From assembly GCA_011037195.1 (NCBI GenBank), contig JAAEAF010000227.1:248001-312000 (forward strand): a DNA stretch of 64,000 nucleotides, in the 5' to 3' direction. Origin of the DNA: Triatoma infestans. Taxonomy: Eukaryota; Arthropoda; Insecta; Hemiptera; Reduviidae. Under the pieces are notes generated by a model. The model was given only the letters and a program-made list of their open reading frames with translations. It did not search any database and had not been told where the DNA came from. Positions 46,850-59,199 of this stretch are shown here, one piece after another. Position numbers and translations under genes: made by a program. How positions within the stretch are numbered: position 1 is the stretch's first letter; each line of letters begins with the position of its first letter.

Positions 46850-47690
46850 CCAAACAGATTTATTTTCTAAAGCAATGGCATTATAAAAACATTAGATTTT
46901 TTATATAAAAGTATTCAAGTCTGTTTACTTTTCGAGATGTCTACTTTCTCACGTGACTTCCTGGTTAAGTACAATTTGTTGTGCATATTTCTCTCTTTCT
47001 CCATCTCTCTCTCTCTCACTCACTCACTCTCTCGTTTAGTAAAAGGGACAGCTAAAGGATAAATGGAAGAGCAAGTTACAGAAATAACAAGGGACGAACG
47101 ATAGAGAGATAGAGTATGGAATCTTCCTATAGAAAGAGTTTAAGGTGCACAGCTTCATTTGCATCCAGTAGGTAGGCGAGAATACGGTGGGGTTTAGTGT
47201 AAAGGGTTAAGTAAGATTTGCATAGCAGTAACGCTTCTCTCTTCAGCATCTGGACCACTAGACAGGCACCTGGACCTTCTTTTTCTTCTTATTTTTTTTT
47301 CCACCTTTCTGCTTCTCTTGGTACTTGTCAACTTGGTGAATGTGTTAAGTGCTTACCTTTCTCACATAATTTGACTCTATGAAAGTATAAATATATGAAC
47401 TTTTTTTTTTATTCACATTTTTTTTTCTTCATCCAATATTCCCAGATGTCAATAAGTTTTTGGATGAATTTTCATTTTCTTCTTCTTGGTAGAAACGTTG
47501 AACAAAAAACAACATTAATCAATATTTGTGTATTTTTTGTTTTTAACTTATTTTGTGAAAACATTAGCAACTGATCACAACCAAAAGTGATTGATAAGGG
47601 TTAATTGGAGACAAAAACCAACTTTATGATTGGACAATGTTTTTTACAATTTGATCAGTATATATTTGAAGCTTCCGAGTGTTGCGATCA
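46850..47690. other. Unassigned sequence
   Basis: A CT-rich run (CTCTCTCTCTCACTCACTCA, about 47004) and T runs. No gene supported. Confidence 0.35.
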
Positions 47691-47695
47691 TTTCT

Positions 47696-47828
47696 TACTT
47701 TCTCTTACTCCTAGTAACAGGAAGTATTGTAATCGGGTCAAATTTTCGATTTTGAGTTTTCACCGGAATAATCCGTTTTGGGGTTCCTGGAGTCCAAAAA
47801 CGTGGTTTTTAGAAAATTTATTCAGAAA

Positions 47829-47878
<50 letters not shown>

Positions 47879-48416
47879 GTGTATGTATGTGAACAACATA
47901 GCTCAAAAACGAAAAACCCTAGAAAGTTCAAACTTAATATTCCTTTTAGGTATCAGCATGGGATCCGACAGTACGTTATCTGTCAAAATTCCTCAACCGG
48001 AAGTTACACTTTACTAGTTGTTTTTTTACTTTTTTGCGCTTTTCTTAATAATGGCTCCAACGATTTTCTTGAAACTTGTTACATTAACTACACATATAAG
48101 GAGCTACAACTTTTTTTTTGAAACATTTCTCCGGGAAAATTCATTGAAGGGTACCTTTTGGGGGTGAGGGGTGAGGTGTGGTTTCCTCTAAAGTGCTATT
48201 TCAGTTTATTCACAATTCTATTATATAAATAATATTAATTAGAATTAAATGTGTTGTAGAAATTCCGTATTTTTACTAGGAAGTATTTTTCAATCTGTGC
48301 GATTTTCTCCACAAAAACACCGATAAATTTCATTAAATTATACAAACTATAAAATTTTTCAACACATTTTTGAAAACTGGAATTACAGAAAGTTTGAGTG
48401 TATCACAACAGATTTT
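47696..48416 (+). repeat. Family A, full-length copy
   Basis: Starts TTACTTTCTCTTACTCCTAG, carries the GT tract, GTATCAGCATGGGATCCGAC, a single module, and ends with AGTGTATCACAACAGA followed by T7. The terminal 12-mer at the 3' end has decayed. Confidence 0.85.
47830..47890. repeat. (GT)n/(GTAT)n microsatellite of family A
   Basis: About 17 GT units then GTAT units. The cysteine/valine-rich open frames over it are artefacts. Confidence 0.95.
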
Positions 48417-48647
48417 TTTATTTCCAATGAGCTGGCAAGTCTAATTTAAAAGGTGTTTACATCTACTCGTACAGTGAAGCTGTTTTGAAGGCGCTGAATT
48501 TAACTGTCTTCACTTCCAAGTTGGTACTAGAATGTTTTAGAAGACTGGAATAGCTTTCTTCCTTTAAAAAATGTAGGCTCCTAGTCTCTTGAAAGAAACG
48601 ATGTTTATTTGATGATTTCTATTGTTCTCTAATTGCACATGAGCCAA

Positions 48648-48786
48648 TTATTATTACTCTTCGTCTGTGGGGAAGGACCGATTCCTACCTATACAAAACC
48701 CCACTAGACCCATATAGCTACCCAAAAGAAAAAAATCAACAAACGGGTCTAGAACAAAATCCAGGCCCGGGTCTAACCCACCTTGG
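48648..48786 (-). mobile_element. SINE-like family T copy, reverse
   Basis: Reverse of the 23733-23872 block: TTATTATTACTCTTCGTCTG (tail), CCATATAGCTACCC, CGGGTCTAGAACAAAATCC, CAGGCCCGGGTCTAA. Confidence 0.6.
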
Positions 48787-48869
48787 ATTCACAATAGTCC
48801 GAATGAATCGGAAAGGAAATGCCCAAACTTTTCCATAGACATCTTGTCCTGTCCGGTCCTGAACCTAAT

Positions 48870-49400
48870 TATATCACTACCCAAGCAATCTGCCACAAGA
48901 TGGATGGGTGGTTCTTTCTAGGTAAAAAGGATCTGGCATGAATACGTAAAGGTGACTCCTTAAACAACAATGTCCTGTAAGGGTTCCAACCAGGTGCGTG
49001 AGAGAGTCCTTGAAGTAACCAATAAACTCATCCGCAGAGATAAATGCTGTTAAACTCTCCATGTCTGAAAACTTGACAGAAATATGCCCGAATACCCATC
49101 CAACAGCAGATTACGTACCAATGAAATGGAGAAAAGTATACCTAATTTGGCAAACCTTCTACCTACTCATTCCCCCAAAATTCCCATATGACCTGGTACC
49201 AAGACTATTCTACTTAAAGGAAAAAGCAGTCTAAAACATTCTACTACCAACTTGGAAGTGAAGACACATGAACATTGCGCCTTCAACGTAGCTTGACTGA
49301 TCGAGCAGATACTAACATCTTTTAAGTTAGTGTTACGTTCCCGCCCAAAATGAAACAAAGAATAGCCAAGACTTCATGAGACGAATACACCTATTTCCCT
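48870..49400 (-). pseudogene. Decayed LINE RNase H and C-terminus
   Basis: One minus frame has SQATLKAQ, TSKLVVECFRLL and IVLVPGHMGILGE (from 'WVPGHxGIxGNE'), the second half of an RNase H domain; another, closer to 48900, has DSLTHLVGTLTGHCCLRSHL, the 'LTGHCxLRxHL' motif that follows RNase H in several LINEs. Catalytic context is lost and there are several stops and shifts between the parts. Minus orientation like most LINE tails here. Confidence 0.65.
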
Positions 49401-49419
49401 TGGAAAGTCTCAAGTTCTT

Positions 49420-50310
49420 GAGTAGAAGTTTAATTTTCTTACAACCCAATACCTTCCTTTCAGCAACGAAATACAATTTAATTTACTGTTATGATTTTAT
49501 ATTGCTTTTGTATATTGGTAGTACGCAGTATTCCGTTTGACCGAGTAAGTTCATAAAATTGAATACTTGGTTTCTGTTGTTTTTCCAATCGTCGAAATTT
49601 TAATTCTTATGCGTTCTTCCGAAACGAAAAAATTACCAGAACGCTGGTTCAAACCATAAAACATTTGATCTTTCAGCCTTTCGCTGTTATGTAAATCTCT
49701 AAGATCTTTGAGCTTTGGTCAGGCAGGCTTCTTCAGCGTTTGATTTATAGACCAATATCAAATCTAACAATTTCCCTAAAGAAGCCTCCCCAATATATCC
49801 AAACATAGTCCCAAAATCGTAGTTACCTATCAGGTCATGGACAACCATATGTGATGACAGGATGTAATAATATGACCGGAAAATAACAGTTAACTATATA
49901 ATGTACTAGAGAAACCACAAAAAACATATGTGATAAATAAAAGGTATTCAATGCTATTCAGTTTTTTTAATGTATTAAGGGTTTTTACTCAGCCACTTTG
50001 AACGATGTCTTATTTCAGTGGTTGTGGTGTTTGTTATCGGCGAGAACATCGCTTTCCCAACCAAATGATATTTTGTGTTTTCTAAGAAGGGTGGTTTTTA
50101 TTTCCCATTATAACGATCTAACCCAGATAACTTAGAGAATATTAGGTTGTAATGAGTTATAATTTTGTTCTTATTGCCTCAATATTATTTCAGATAACAT
50201 ATTGTGTATTAATGGATTAATGATTAATTAAAGAAACAAAACATGCAAGAAGAAATTAAATATAATATTTGTTTACAATCCGTTTCTTTTATTCCCAATA
50301 TAATTTTCCA
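49420..50310. other. Unassigned sequence
   Basis: No gene supported. A small convergent pair of CTGAAGAAGCCT/CTAAAGAAGCCT words at 49728-49737 and 49775-49786 resembles the Penelope-type motif but has no intact core. Confidence 0.3.
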
Positions 50311-50315
50311 TAGTC

Positions 50316-50530
50316 TTTGCTTTCTCTTATCCTTAGTATTCCGATTAAGGCAAATTTTCGATATTTCGTTTTTCCCCCCCGGAAATACGTATTTTGAGGT
50401 CCCTGAGAACGAACAATTTTTTTCTAGCGATATTTTGTATAGACCATACGTGCGTGTGTGAACAAAAAAGCTCACAAAAACGGAACTTGGTATTCCGTTT
50501 AGGTACCATAAGTTGACGGCTGGCTATAGA
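50316..50530 (+). repeat. Family A 5' part
   Basis: TGCTTTCTCTTATCCTTAG, TTTTCGATATTTCGTTTTTC, GGAAATACGTATTTTGAGGT, CGTGCGTGTGTGAACAAAAA and GGTATTCCGTTTAGGTACCA; truncated afterwards. Confidence 0.7.
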
Positions 50531-50534
50531 CAGG

Positions 50535-53500
50535 ACATTTTGTATTAGCTGGTTTCTCAAATTTAATTTTATATTTTCTCTATTATCCAAATTTTCGACA
50601 TTCAGAAATGCAAAAAATTCAATTTCTTTCCGCAATAAATAAAAGATTTTTTTTAATTAAAAAATGATAATTATAAGTTATATTAATAAACAAAATAAAT
50701 ATTCAAATAATTTATGAGATATATGACATATTATTGGCTATACTGATAATTTATTAATAACATGTTTCCCCTTGACGTACTAGTTCGCGCACACTCTATG
50801 TAGCCAATATATCTGTGTATATAATATATATGTATATATATACATTATATATATGTATTTATATATGTATATGTGTGCAAATGCTACTGGTTGTGAGGTG
50901 TGGACTGGACAAACCTAGAACTAGCTGTACCGCCTTTTACAGATAAAAAAGTCAAGGACATTTTTATATAATACTTGTACATAAAACTAGGTTATTTCTA
51001 CTTACATTTTATAAATACATATATACAAATATATCAAATAGCTTTCTTTAATTTAATCAATTATAATGCTTTTTGTTTCATTTTTTTTTTTCAATTAATT
51101 TCTCCTCATTCTTTTGTGACAGAATAAAATTTTGTTTTTATTCCTTCGACTACAAACTATCTCCTTCCGCTTGTAGAATATTTATCTCTCTTTTAAGAAG
51201 TCTAACTAGATGGGAACCCTTAGGAATCCGAAGTCGATCCGCATCCAAAAGTTAGGATGATTCTCTGAGGTATTAATTTTAAATTTCAATGGCTATCCAA
51301 TCTTTTGCCAATGTGATGAACGGAAACAACCACAAATGCAGGTTAGGAAAGCTAGAAGTCCAAAACTGTTCTGCCTAACAGTCTGGTGAATTTCTCAAGG
51401 TGAAGAAAAAGCGTATACTGAACCGAGGAACAAAAGAAGCATCACAAAACATAACGCAAAGGTTAGGCCTCATACAACTGGAAGATGATGATCGACTATC
51501 TGCCAGCATGCTAAGAAAAGATGATAGTCTATTGCTACTTTGACAACGGGTCAAAATTATCTGCAGATCCAACTTTCATAAATCGGAGTTTGTCTGGTTT
51601 ATGGATAATAAGAAATGAATACCTAACAGTTGGACGTTGACATTTGCCTAAGGATAAAAACAAACTTGCAAATGAGGTTACCCTGTTGAAAACTATGGCC
51701 GTTATGAGTTTCAAGCCCCCTGGTGGATTACTGTTAATTCTGGGTTTGATCTAAATTCTCCAACAAACTTCTTCAACCTAAAGATTCAAGAATTCATTCT
51801 GATCTTCTTCCCATACAATTAGAAAGCTCTCTTCAGCGCTTGCAACCTCTCATGGCTTTACCGTCCATATAACCAGCAAACTAATAATTGTTTTATAATC
51901 CAATGGTTTCACACTTCTGAAGCAAGCTAGATTACGCACTGGAAAAAAGGAATCAAAAAGTTTTAACACATATAAGTCCACTGACAAATGTAGCAGAACG
52001 GATTTTTATGACAAAACCCGGATCCTCCCTGATTGGAAAAGTAGTTTACAAATAACCCGTCATTTCCATTCATTTACCCTTCAGTTCACTGGCTACTCAC
52101 ATCTTGTTTTGGGGAAGATTTTTGCTTATTTCAACATTTTTAGTCTTAATGTCAGAGTTTGAAGATCTACCGAGATATACAAGTTATAACCAAAATTAGA
52201 AGAGAGTGTTCAGAAGAAAACTTAAATTTACCTTATGTGTATATGTATATTTATTTACATTTTTGCATCCTTAGAAGTATGATATTGATATAAGAAACTT
52301 AAGTAAAGGAACAGCGCCCCATCAATCTTACAGTTTCTCTTATATGAATATTGTGATGAACTCATGACATAGGATTCACTTATTCGTTGAACCCACCTAT
52401 ACGTTATCCAAGACGTTACAGGAGACGTAGCGATATCTCCTACCACAACTGTCACAACATTACACCCTAGGGCAGTCAAGACCCGCCTACTCGGAACGGA
52501 AGAAGGAGTTGGCTTGACCACCATAAAAGCGAAGAGTTTTCTACGGAATGAGGAAAGTAGCTTAGTCTGTGACACCGCTCCGCTCTATTAGTCCTTCACT
52601 ACTGTTTCTCTAACTTTTGTTTAAGTGTGTACTCCTTGCAGTATCTTTTACTTAAATTAATACACTAGTGTGTCACTAGTGAATGACTAGCGTACATTAA
52701 TTCTCCGACTCTCTTATAAGCACTACAACACAAAAACCTATATCTCATATTTTGTTTTACTTACAGTTTTTCAGAGCTGGAAAATATTGGAGACTTTTTC
52801 TGCGAAAGCTGGCTTTATTTTTGCGTCATCAAAAGCTTCGGTTGTTCAGCCATCTTGACGATGTAATGACAAACAGTATTATAACACAGATTGACTGCAA
52901 AAGGCAAGATGACAGTAATAACTCTTGAGTTTGATATTAAAATTGGGATCACAAGATATTTTAAAGTTAGTAAATTACCTATTATGCGTTTATAAGCCCA
53001 AAATGAATCAGGGTTTTATGGAAAAAAAAATAAACAAATTTCCCTCAAGATGTTGGACTGAAGACGCAGAATTGACCTTATCAATCGAAATACAATAATC
53101 TATACTTCCTACTCATCTAAAAGTGATGATGACGCCAGGCTGTACTGAGGTTCGTTCCAATCTTTAACATGATATACGGACGACTTGAAATCCAAGATTT
53201 ATCAGCCTGCCGGAAGCTCATAAAGTTATGATTGCTATTAATTTTTGTTTGATTCTTTTCTTTGTTTGAGGGAGGTTGAATAACGGCACTAATTGCCTTT
53301 ATTATCTACATATTTATTTCTCAAATCATTAAGAAATTATTTATAGAAATTTTTTAAATATAAAATTATATTTTGATTGATATTTTTTATTACTTTTTAT
53401 GGATACAGATATTGTAGTAATTAGCATAAAAAGGGAATAATAATAGAAAAACATTATCTGATTTAAAAAATAAAAATAAAAGAAGAATTTAAAACAAATT

Positions 53501-54630
53501 GTGGAAGTATATTTAAATATTCTCAAGGACTTTAAGCTAAATCGTGAGTTGTTCTCTCGAATTTATCGTTTTATGCATTAGCTCATCATTCCTCATAGGA
53601 AAAGGACTTTACAGCCATTAATTTTTACTTTTATTATATTTTCACTAGAATATATTCATTAAATTATATTGAACCATTTCTGTATATAATCCGGATTTTT
53701 TGAAATTTATTTATAATTAACAGATATTAAACTAGAATTCGTATTAGCTAAATAAGTCAATATTTAAAATCAGATTTTTTCATACTGCGGATAAATGAAG
53801 CTTGGTTTTCATTAGTAAGAAATTATACTTCATAACTTGCATAAATTTTAAGAACTTACATTATTTTTGAAAATAATGAATATCATTTAAGACAGTCGTC
53901 AATGTGATACTGTAATATTTCCACTGAGTTTCATGTTTGGTGTTAGATATTAACCTATAAAGAACGGCCTAGTTTTGTAGGCGACCCAAGAAAAGCTTTA
54001 GAAAACGATTTTACCTATATCTTTCAAACATCCTTAAGATAGATGAATAGAATCTTTTGTATTATAATTGAAAAGTTACTACAACAAATATTTGGTTCAT
54101 GAACGATACAAAGATATTTTAGGAACTGAAGAATGAACTTTGAAGGCATACGATCTGTGAGGAAGTGGCAATAATTTTAACAATAATACTGTGCAGGAAA
54201 ATTCAGTGGAATAAATGAGATGGATAAATTGGTAATTAGAGTGGAAGAGAGTAATTGGTCTAAGGAATATTCTAGCAGACGAAGCGGTCTAAGTTAAAAC
54301 TGAGTTGGCTGAGCAGCATAACCTGAACGATACTTGCAGCAAGTTCGGCCAATTAATATACGACTGCGAAAACACCGAGAAAAATGAAAAATAATTAATT
54401 GTGAAGGCCAAGATCCTCCTAAGGTTTAGAACGAACAATTGTAGGATATGCAGTTGTAACATTTTGTTGATTTAATTTTATTTGTTGGAAAAGAATATTT
54501 GGTTTATGTATTGGTTTTTTTATTAAGGCCCATTAAATATCTGAGGTCATTGTTCCTATCCTTCGGATATTATTACTTCTTGCAGAAAATACAATACTCA
54601 TTACAGATAACGATACCGACTAGTGAACTC
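50535..54630. other. Unassigned; old sequence without recognised genes
   Basis: A TA/TG microsatellite lies at 50815-50880. The part 51150-52600 is less AT-rich and has longish but interrupted open segments on both strands, so it may be a fossil element; I recognise no domain. The remainder is AT-rich. Confidence 0.35.
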
Positions 54631-54632
54631 TC

Positions 54633-54720
54633 GAGGCTTCTAAGGGCAGCACTGCCTAGGCTTGAAACCGAGATCGTGCGGGTTCAACACCATATCACTG
54701 AACTAATCCCTTCCCTAACT
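54633..54720 (-). mobile_element. SINE family 1 head fragment
   Basis: Reverse strand reads GGGAAGGGATTAGTTCAGTG (A box region), GTGTTGAACCCG, GGTTTCAAGCC (B-box-like) and GCAGTGCTGCCCTTAGAAGC. Only the tRNA-like head and the start of the body remain. Confidence 0.65.
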
Positions 54721-54724
54721 GATA

Positions 54725-55675
54725 GTTTATTTAGCACTCTAGAAAGATTTTTCTCAGAATTTCCATTTTCAAGCCTGCCTAAATTCCCATAGTGTTATTA
54801 TCAGTGCGGGCCTTAATACTCTCTGGTGTTAACATTCTAAATTGAGGAAGATACTTACCTTCATCATAATTATTCAATAGATCTAACAATTTCCTTCTAA
54901 TAATTTCACAAAAAGATGACAATCTTCTTTCAATCCTTTGGAGTTTGCTAAATTTTGTTGTAGGGAGGCAAAGATTGAGGAAGGCTTTCTTCTCTTGGGT
55001 AGCTATAAAATTATACATAATAGTATATGTTCTTGAAAATAAGAGCGACCCCTCTTCTGGGAACGCTATTAAATTGTATCAGCACTTTCAATCTATATAA
55101 AAGCACATTATTTTAAACACAAATTAACAACAATATATATGTAAATTATCGGCATCCTAAAGAGAACTGCATACTTGTAATCATTTTTCTAAGTTGAATT
55201 CTATTTGTGAAACAAACAAAAAAATTGCATTTCTTTAATGAAGCTATAAAAACTTAAGTACAAATTACTTAATAATAGATTTTATTCTTTTTGATTACTG
55301 TTATTAAATGGTGATTCCGTTTTAATTTGCAATTGTTGTTAGAGCCATAGAAGTAATTTGGGTTTGAATCCCGCACAGATTGCAGTTTTGAATGCTCCCA
55401 TAGACAGATTGCTCTCATGATTGCAACTTTTCAGCTATTTCTCCTTAATGGAGGATAGATTCTTCCTAGTTTCTTGATGTGAGTAGTTTCTCATAGGATC
55501 TACTCTTTGCTTTTGCTTTATTATTATTGTCCATTTTTTTAACATTAATTATTTTAATTGTTCTCAAATCTTAACGAAGAAGTGTTGTATTCAGCCTATA
55601 GTTGAGCCAATTACCGTGTCATTTCAAACTAAATAATTTATACATGAATAATCCAGAAGAGAACTCATTATATCA
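54725..55675. other. Unassigned sequence
   Basis: A GGGTTTGAATCCCG word at 55355 resembles a tRNA B box and may mark a decayed SINE, but no A box or body was recognised. Confidence 0.3.
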
Positions 55676-55679
55676 CAGG

Positions 55680-56692
55680 CGAAATATTTGCAGAAAGTTC
55701 AAATTTATTATTTGCTATTGTACGGATTTTGCGATTTTGTTTCAACAGTTACATTAATTACTAAGATCTTTATTTTTATTTGTTTTTAAACACCTTGACT
55801 GATTGGAAGAGTATCTCTCTTGAAGAGTATTCGCAAAGTCTCTTGGGTACGAAAAAAGTTTTTACTGATTGTTAGTAGATATGTTATGTATATGTTTGAG
55901 CGAAAAATCGCCGGACACTCAAACTGTATTCTTGTTTAGGTACCACCACCGCATGTCACAATAAGGATCTATCAACCGGAAGTGCGACTAAAAAACGTTT
56001 CCTGAAAAACTTTCTTTTTTTTTTTGAGTGTTTTTGGTGGGGAGCAGCAACGTTTACCTTTTCTTTAAAGTACCACTTCTGAGTACAGTGTACGGTTATA
56101 ATAACAAGTTGCAATAATTGTAGTGCTAGAATCTCAAATTTGCTGCAACGATTTTCATTAAATTTGGAATGCTAACTGCACTGATATAAACGTATCACTT
56201 TTATTTGAGACATTTTTCCGAAAAGAAATCTTGATTTCCGAAGTTCTGTTAAATTTCTGATATATGGAGTTGGTTCAATGTTATTAGCGCTCTCTTCAGG
56301 GCTACAATGTAATCACTTCTATTACCAGCTGGGGAAGGTACTTGTCTCCCAGAAAAAAAAATCCTATGGCGCAACAGCCCATGAAGGGCCAAGGCTGCGA
56401 TTTGAATAGGGGGGCATGTGGTAAGCACGCCGCAGTTCCCACGCCGTTTAGTTCGCTTTCTAGGGCGCTACTAACTGTAGCTTCCCACTTATATCACGAT
56501 GCTGGGTCAACACCGACATTGCCCTCACGAGAATCGAACCCTGAATTCTCGCAGAAAGGCGAGTGCGCTAGCCACTAGACCAACGCATGAGGACTTGTCC
56601 CCCATACCACCTCTAAATTTATGTTAATGCAAATCCGTTCAACAATTAATAGGAGTGAGAGAAAGTCGTGTGAATGTTTCATACCAGATTTT
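55680..56692 (+). repeat. Family A, decayed copy with a SINE insertion
   Basis: CAGAAAGTTCAAATTTATTA, GGTACCACCACCGCATGTCA, CAACCGGAAGTGCGAC, TGCAACGATTTTCATTAAAT and the 3' end GTGAGAGAAAGTCGTGTGAA with TTTCATACCAGA. Confidence 0.65.
56290..56590 (-). mobile_element. SINE with tRNA-Glu-like head
   Basis: The minus strand from 56590 reads TTGGTCTAGTGGCTAGCGCA, ACTCGCCTTTCTGCGAGAAT and AGGGTTCGATTCTCG: a strong A box and a perfect-class B box, close to tRNA-Glu heads. The anticodon loop is one base short and the acceptor stem does not close, so it is not a working tRNA gene. The body (about 200 bp) is unlike SINE families 1 and T. Confidence 0.6.
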
Positions 56693-56723
56693 TTTATATT
56701 TTTTTTGTTGTTAACGTTTGCAT

Positions 56724-56967
56724 GATCAGGGAAGGGAATAGCTAAGTGGTTAGCCTACTGGATTCCTTCGCGGAAGTCACAGGTTCGAGTCCAGCTGTGC
56801 TGTCTTCAAATTTTTTCTTCGTAGGAGCCTGTACAGCTCACTGTCCGATGATGGACAGTGTTGTCTGTAGCGAGAGAACACTGTCCAGAGGCCGGCAGTG
56901 CACTGAGAAGGCTCCGGGCGCTAATGACCACAGATGTTGACGCGCCTAAAATTTAATAAAATCAAAA
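56724..56967 (+). mobile_element. SINE family 1, best-preserved copy
   Basis: A box ATAGCTAAGTGGTTAGCC and canonical B box GGTTCGAGTCC at 56782; body CACTGTCCGATGATGGACAG, GCCGGCAGTGCACTGAGAAG, CAGATGTTGACGCGCC. Target duplication GTTTGCAT at 56716-56723 and 56968-56975. It sits about 30 bp beyond the end of a family A copy. Confidence 0.88.
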
Positions 56968-56979
56968 GTTTGCATTAAT

Positions 56980-59015
56980 GTCATTTTCAAATTAATTACA
57001 TTTTATCTAATCTAGTTCCTGATGTTAAAATCAAATTGTACGCGGTAAATATGGTGAATGATTTAACTAATATAAAAAATTATCTTAACATTATAATATA
57101 CAATTTATCGAAAATTGTTTCGTATAAGATGATGTCATATAGATTGTATCTCATCTATAAACATCATTTTTATTAACTTGGTTACTAAAATAATAATAAT
57201 AATAGTAATGAAAGTTTGTTCAACTTTGTCTTTTGAGTGAGTTTGTACGTGTTTGTGTGTGGTGAAATTAAATTTGGGTGTTCTCCATATTAGAGTAGTA
57301 TATTGGAATGCGGCTACCCAGTGGTAAGGTTATGTAATCTACCTCTAACCTAATCCCTCCATACTCACACTTGTCGTCCCCTCCGCTTGATTGCCCTTCA
57401 CAATTGTACCCCTCCGCACTGGAGCAATGTAGTCACGATTTCTTTCTTTCAAAAAAAGAAAAAAAAGAAAGACTCTATAGTTTGCAATAGTTACGGTACA
57501 TGTCAGCACTTTAGAATTATTATTATTATTATTATTATTATTTTTGCTATTAATAATACATTCTTATGCTTTATTCATTAAACAGCTGAGTCTATTAGTA
57601 CTTACTAGAATAATTAGTAATAAGCTTCAATTAGAAGAAAACTTAAGTAAGAGCCGCTTATTTTCGTCGATTAATGAGTAATCGATATATGCACAGTAAC
57701 AAATTCCCACATATCTATGTCTGTTGCTAATAGTTAATAATTAAAAAAAAAATTAGTGATATCAAACTTAATCCACTGATGCATTGAAGATTGGACAGTC
57801 AATAGGTAGGCACTAATAATCTTCAGCGGCCATTTGTACAAACTGTTGCGTTGAACAGAGTTTGCAGTTTTTTTTTTGTTTTGTAACGAGTTCTTGATTG
57901 TTGAAAGAATAATTCTTCAGTCGTATTTTTTTGTGAGGTGGTGTTAGAAGTAGTGACAATTGAAGAAAATGAGAGTAGTTATAATTAGAGCTATTTTATT
58001 GAAGATTGTGGTTTCACGTTTAATTGCCTTTACGCTGGATTCAGAGTAGAGAAGAGTGGAGAATTTTGAGTTAGAAGTGCGCAGCCCGAATGAATTTCTT
58101 TACTTTACACCCTGCAAAAGCGTTTAGACACGACTAAGATAACACAGTTTAGCCGCATTCAGCATCCTCGTCGCCTCTATGTGAAACAGACCCAAGAAAT
58201 AGATGTACATCTGGAACAGGACCTTTCTGCAGTTTAGACGGAGAATGTCACCATTTTCATACTTATAGTTTTTTTCACAATCGTGTCCCAAATTTTGCTG
58301 TTATGATCATTTCTGAATTAAATGATATAATATCTCATCAAGGAGCCATGATACATGAGCGACGGACCACCAAGCTGAGATATGTTACATGCAACCAGGT
58401 TCGATTCCCAATCTTGACCTTGGATTTTTTTTTGAAGATATATTAATGTGAAGTATAGTTGCATTCAGCCTGTCGGTCCAAGCTATGTTTTCAGGAGTTG
58501 TGGACGTAAAGCGGGCATTCCTTCATTTTTACTTTCTTTGATTGCTCTAAGAAAATTGTAAGAAAACTCGAGCTAGATTTCGAAATCTATTCTTATTGCG
58601 ATTACTTGGTCTTGCACGGTAATGATAAAAATTGTCTGGAACTGTATTTCTGGACATACAAAACAGGTTGGTATTTTCTACTTTTTGGACAGAAAATAAA
58701 AACTGTTTTGTGTATATACATAAATTTTTAATGTATATATATCTATATATATAAATTTTCATATTTTTGTGCAGTCATATTGTTTTCAAATATTAACTAT
58801 AAAATGAATAATTTTTCAAATACTAGCCATATATAATTATGATTTGATGTAAATTTATTCTTGCAATAGGTGATACCATTCTCTTGAAAATGATGTAATA
58901 TTAACATCGAAACTTGAAATGAAATAAAAAAAATAATAAAAATTAGGGCTGAAATAATTATTGGCACATTTTTCCAACAGTACCTGTTTTGAATATAAAA
59001 AAATCAGGTGTTTGA
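56980..59015. other. Unassigned; one B-box word and an ATT repeat
   Basis: (ATT)n at 57518-57542. GGTTCGATTCCC at 58399 is a perfect B box with no good A box upstream, so at most a decayed SINE. No gene supported. Confidence 0.3.
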
Positions 59016-59019
59016 TAGA

Positions 59020-59190
59020 GGCCAAATCCGAGGGCCGCAGACCTAGTAATGGAGTACATTGAATGACCAGCACAAAAGCGAGGTCAGTCAAGGTCATCTT
59101 CCAAAGAATGGCAGACAATAAAGAGGAATACAACCGACGGTTGAAGGCATGGGTCATCTATAGCTCGACTCTGAAAGGCATAAGAGCTTA
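59020..59190 (+). pseudogene. Possible RT C-terminal fragment of a LINE
   Basis: One + frame has EAKSEGRRPSNG, a stop, then QRMADNKEEYNRRLKAWVI, which loosely resembles the 'GRRP..RW.DD...A.NR.EW.RL.eAyv' end of some LINE polyproteins. Short and broken; tentative. Confidence 0.25.
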
Positions 59191-59199
59191 AGACAAAGA

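Noticed and set aside
47831..48121. Open frame rich in Cys-Val and Met-Tyr across 47831-47890
   Set aside because: It is a translation of the GT/GTAT microsatellite within family A, not a protein.
49700..49790. Third hammerhead-like pair (CTGAAGAAGCCT reversed, CTAAAGAAGCCT forward)
   Set aside because: The GAAA part of the core and helix I cannot be found; only the short word is shared.
56515..56590. tRNA-Glu gene on the minus strand
   Set aside because: A and B boxes are good, but the anticodon loop is short and the acceptor stem does not pair; a SINE head fits better.
58399..58410. Perfect B box GGTTCGATTCCC as evidence for a tRNA or SINE
   Set aside because: No A box at the right distance and no body shared with the other SINEs; not enough on its own.
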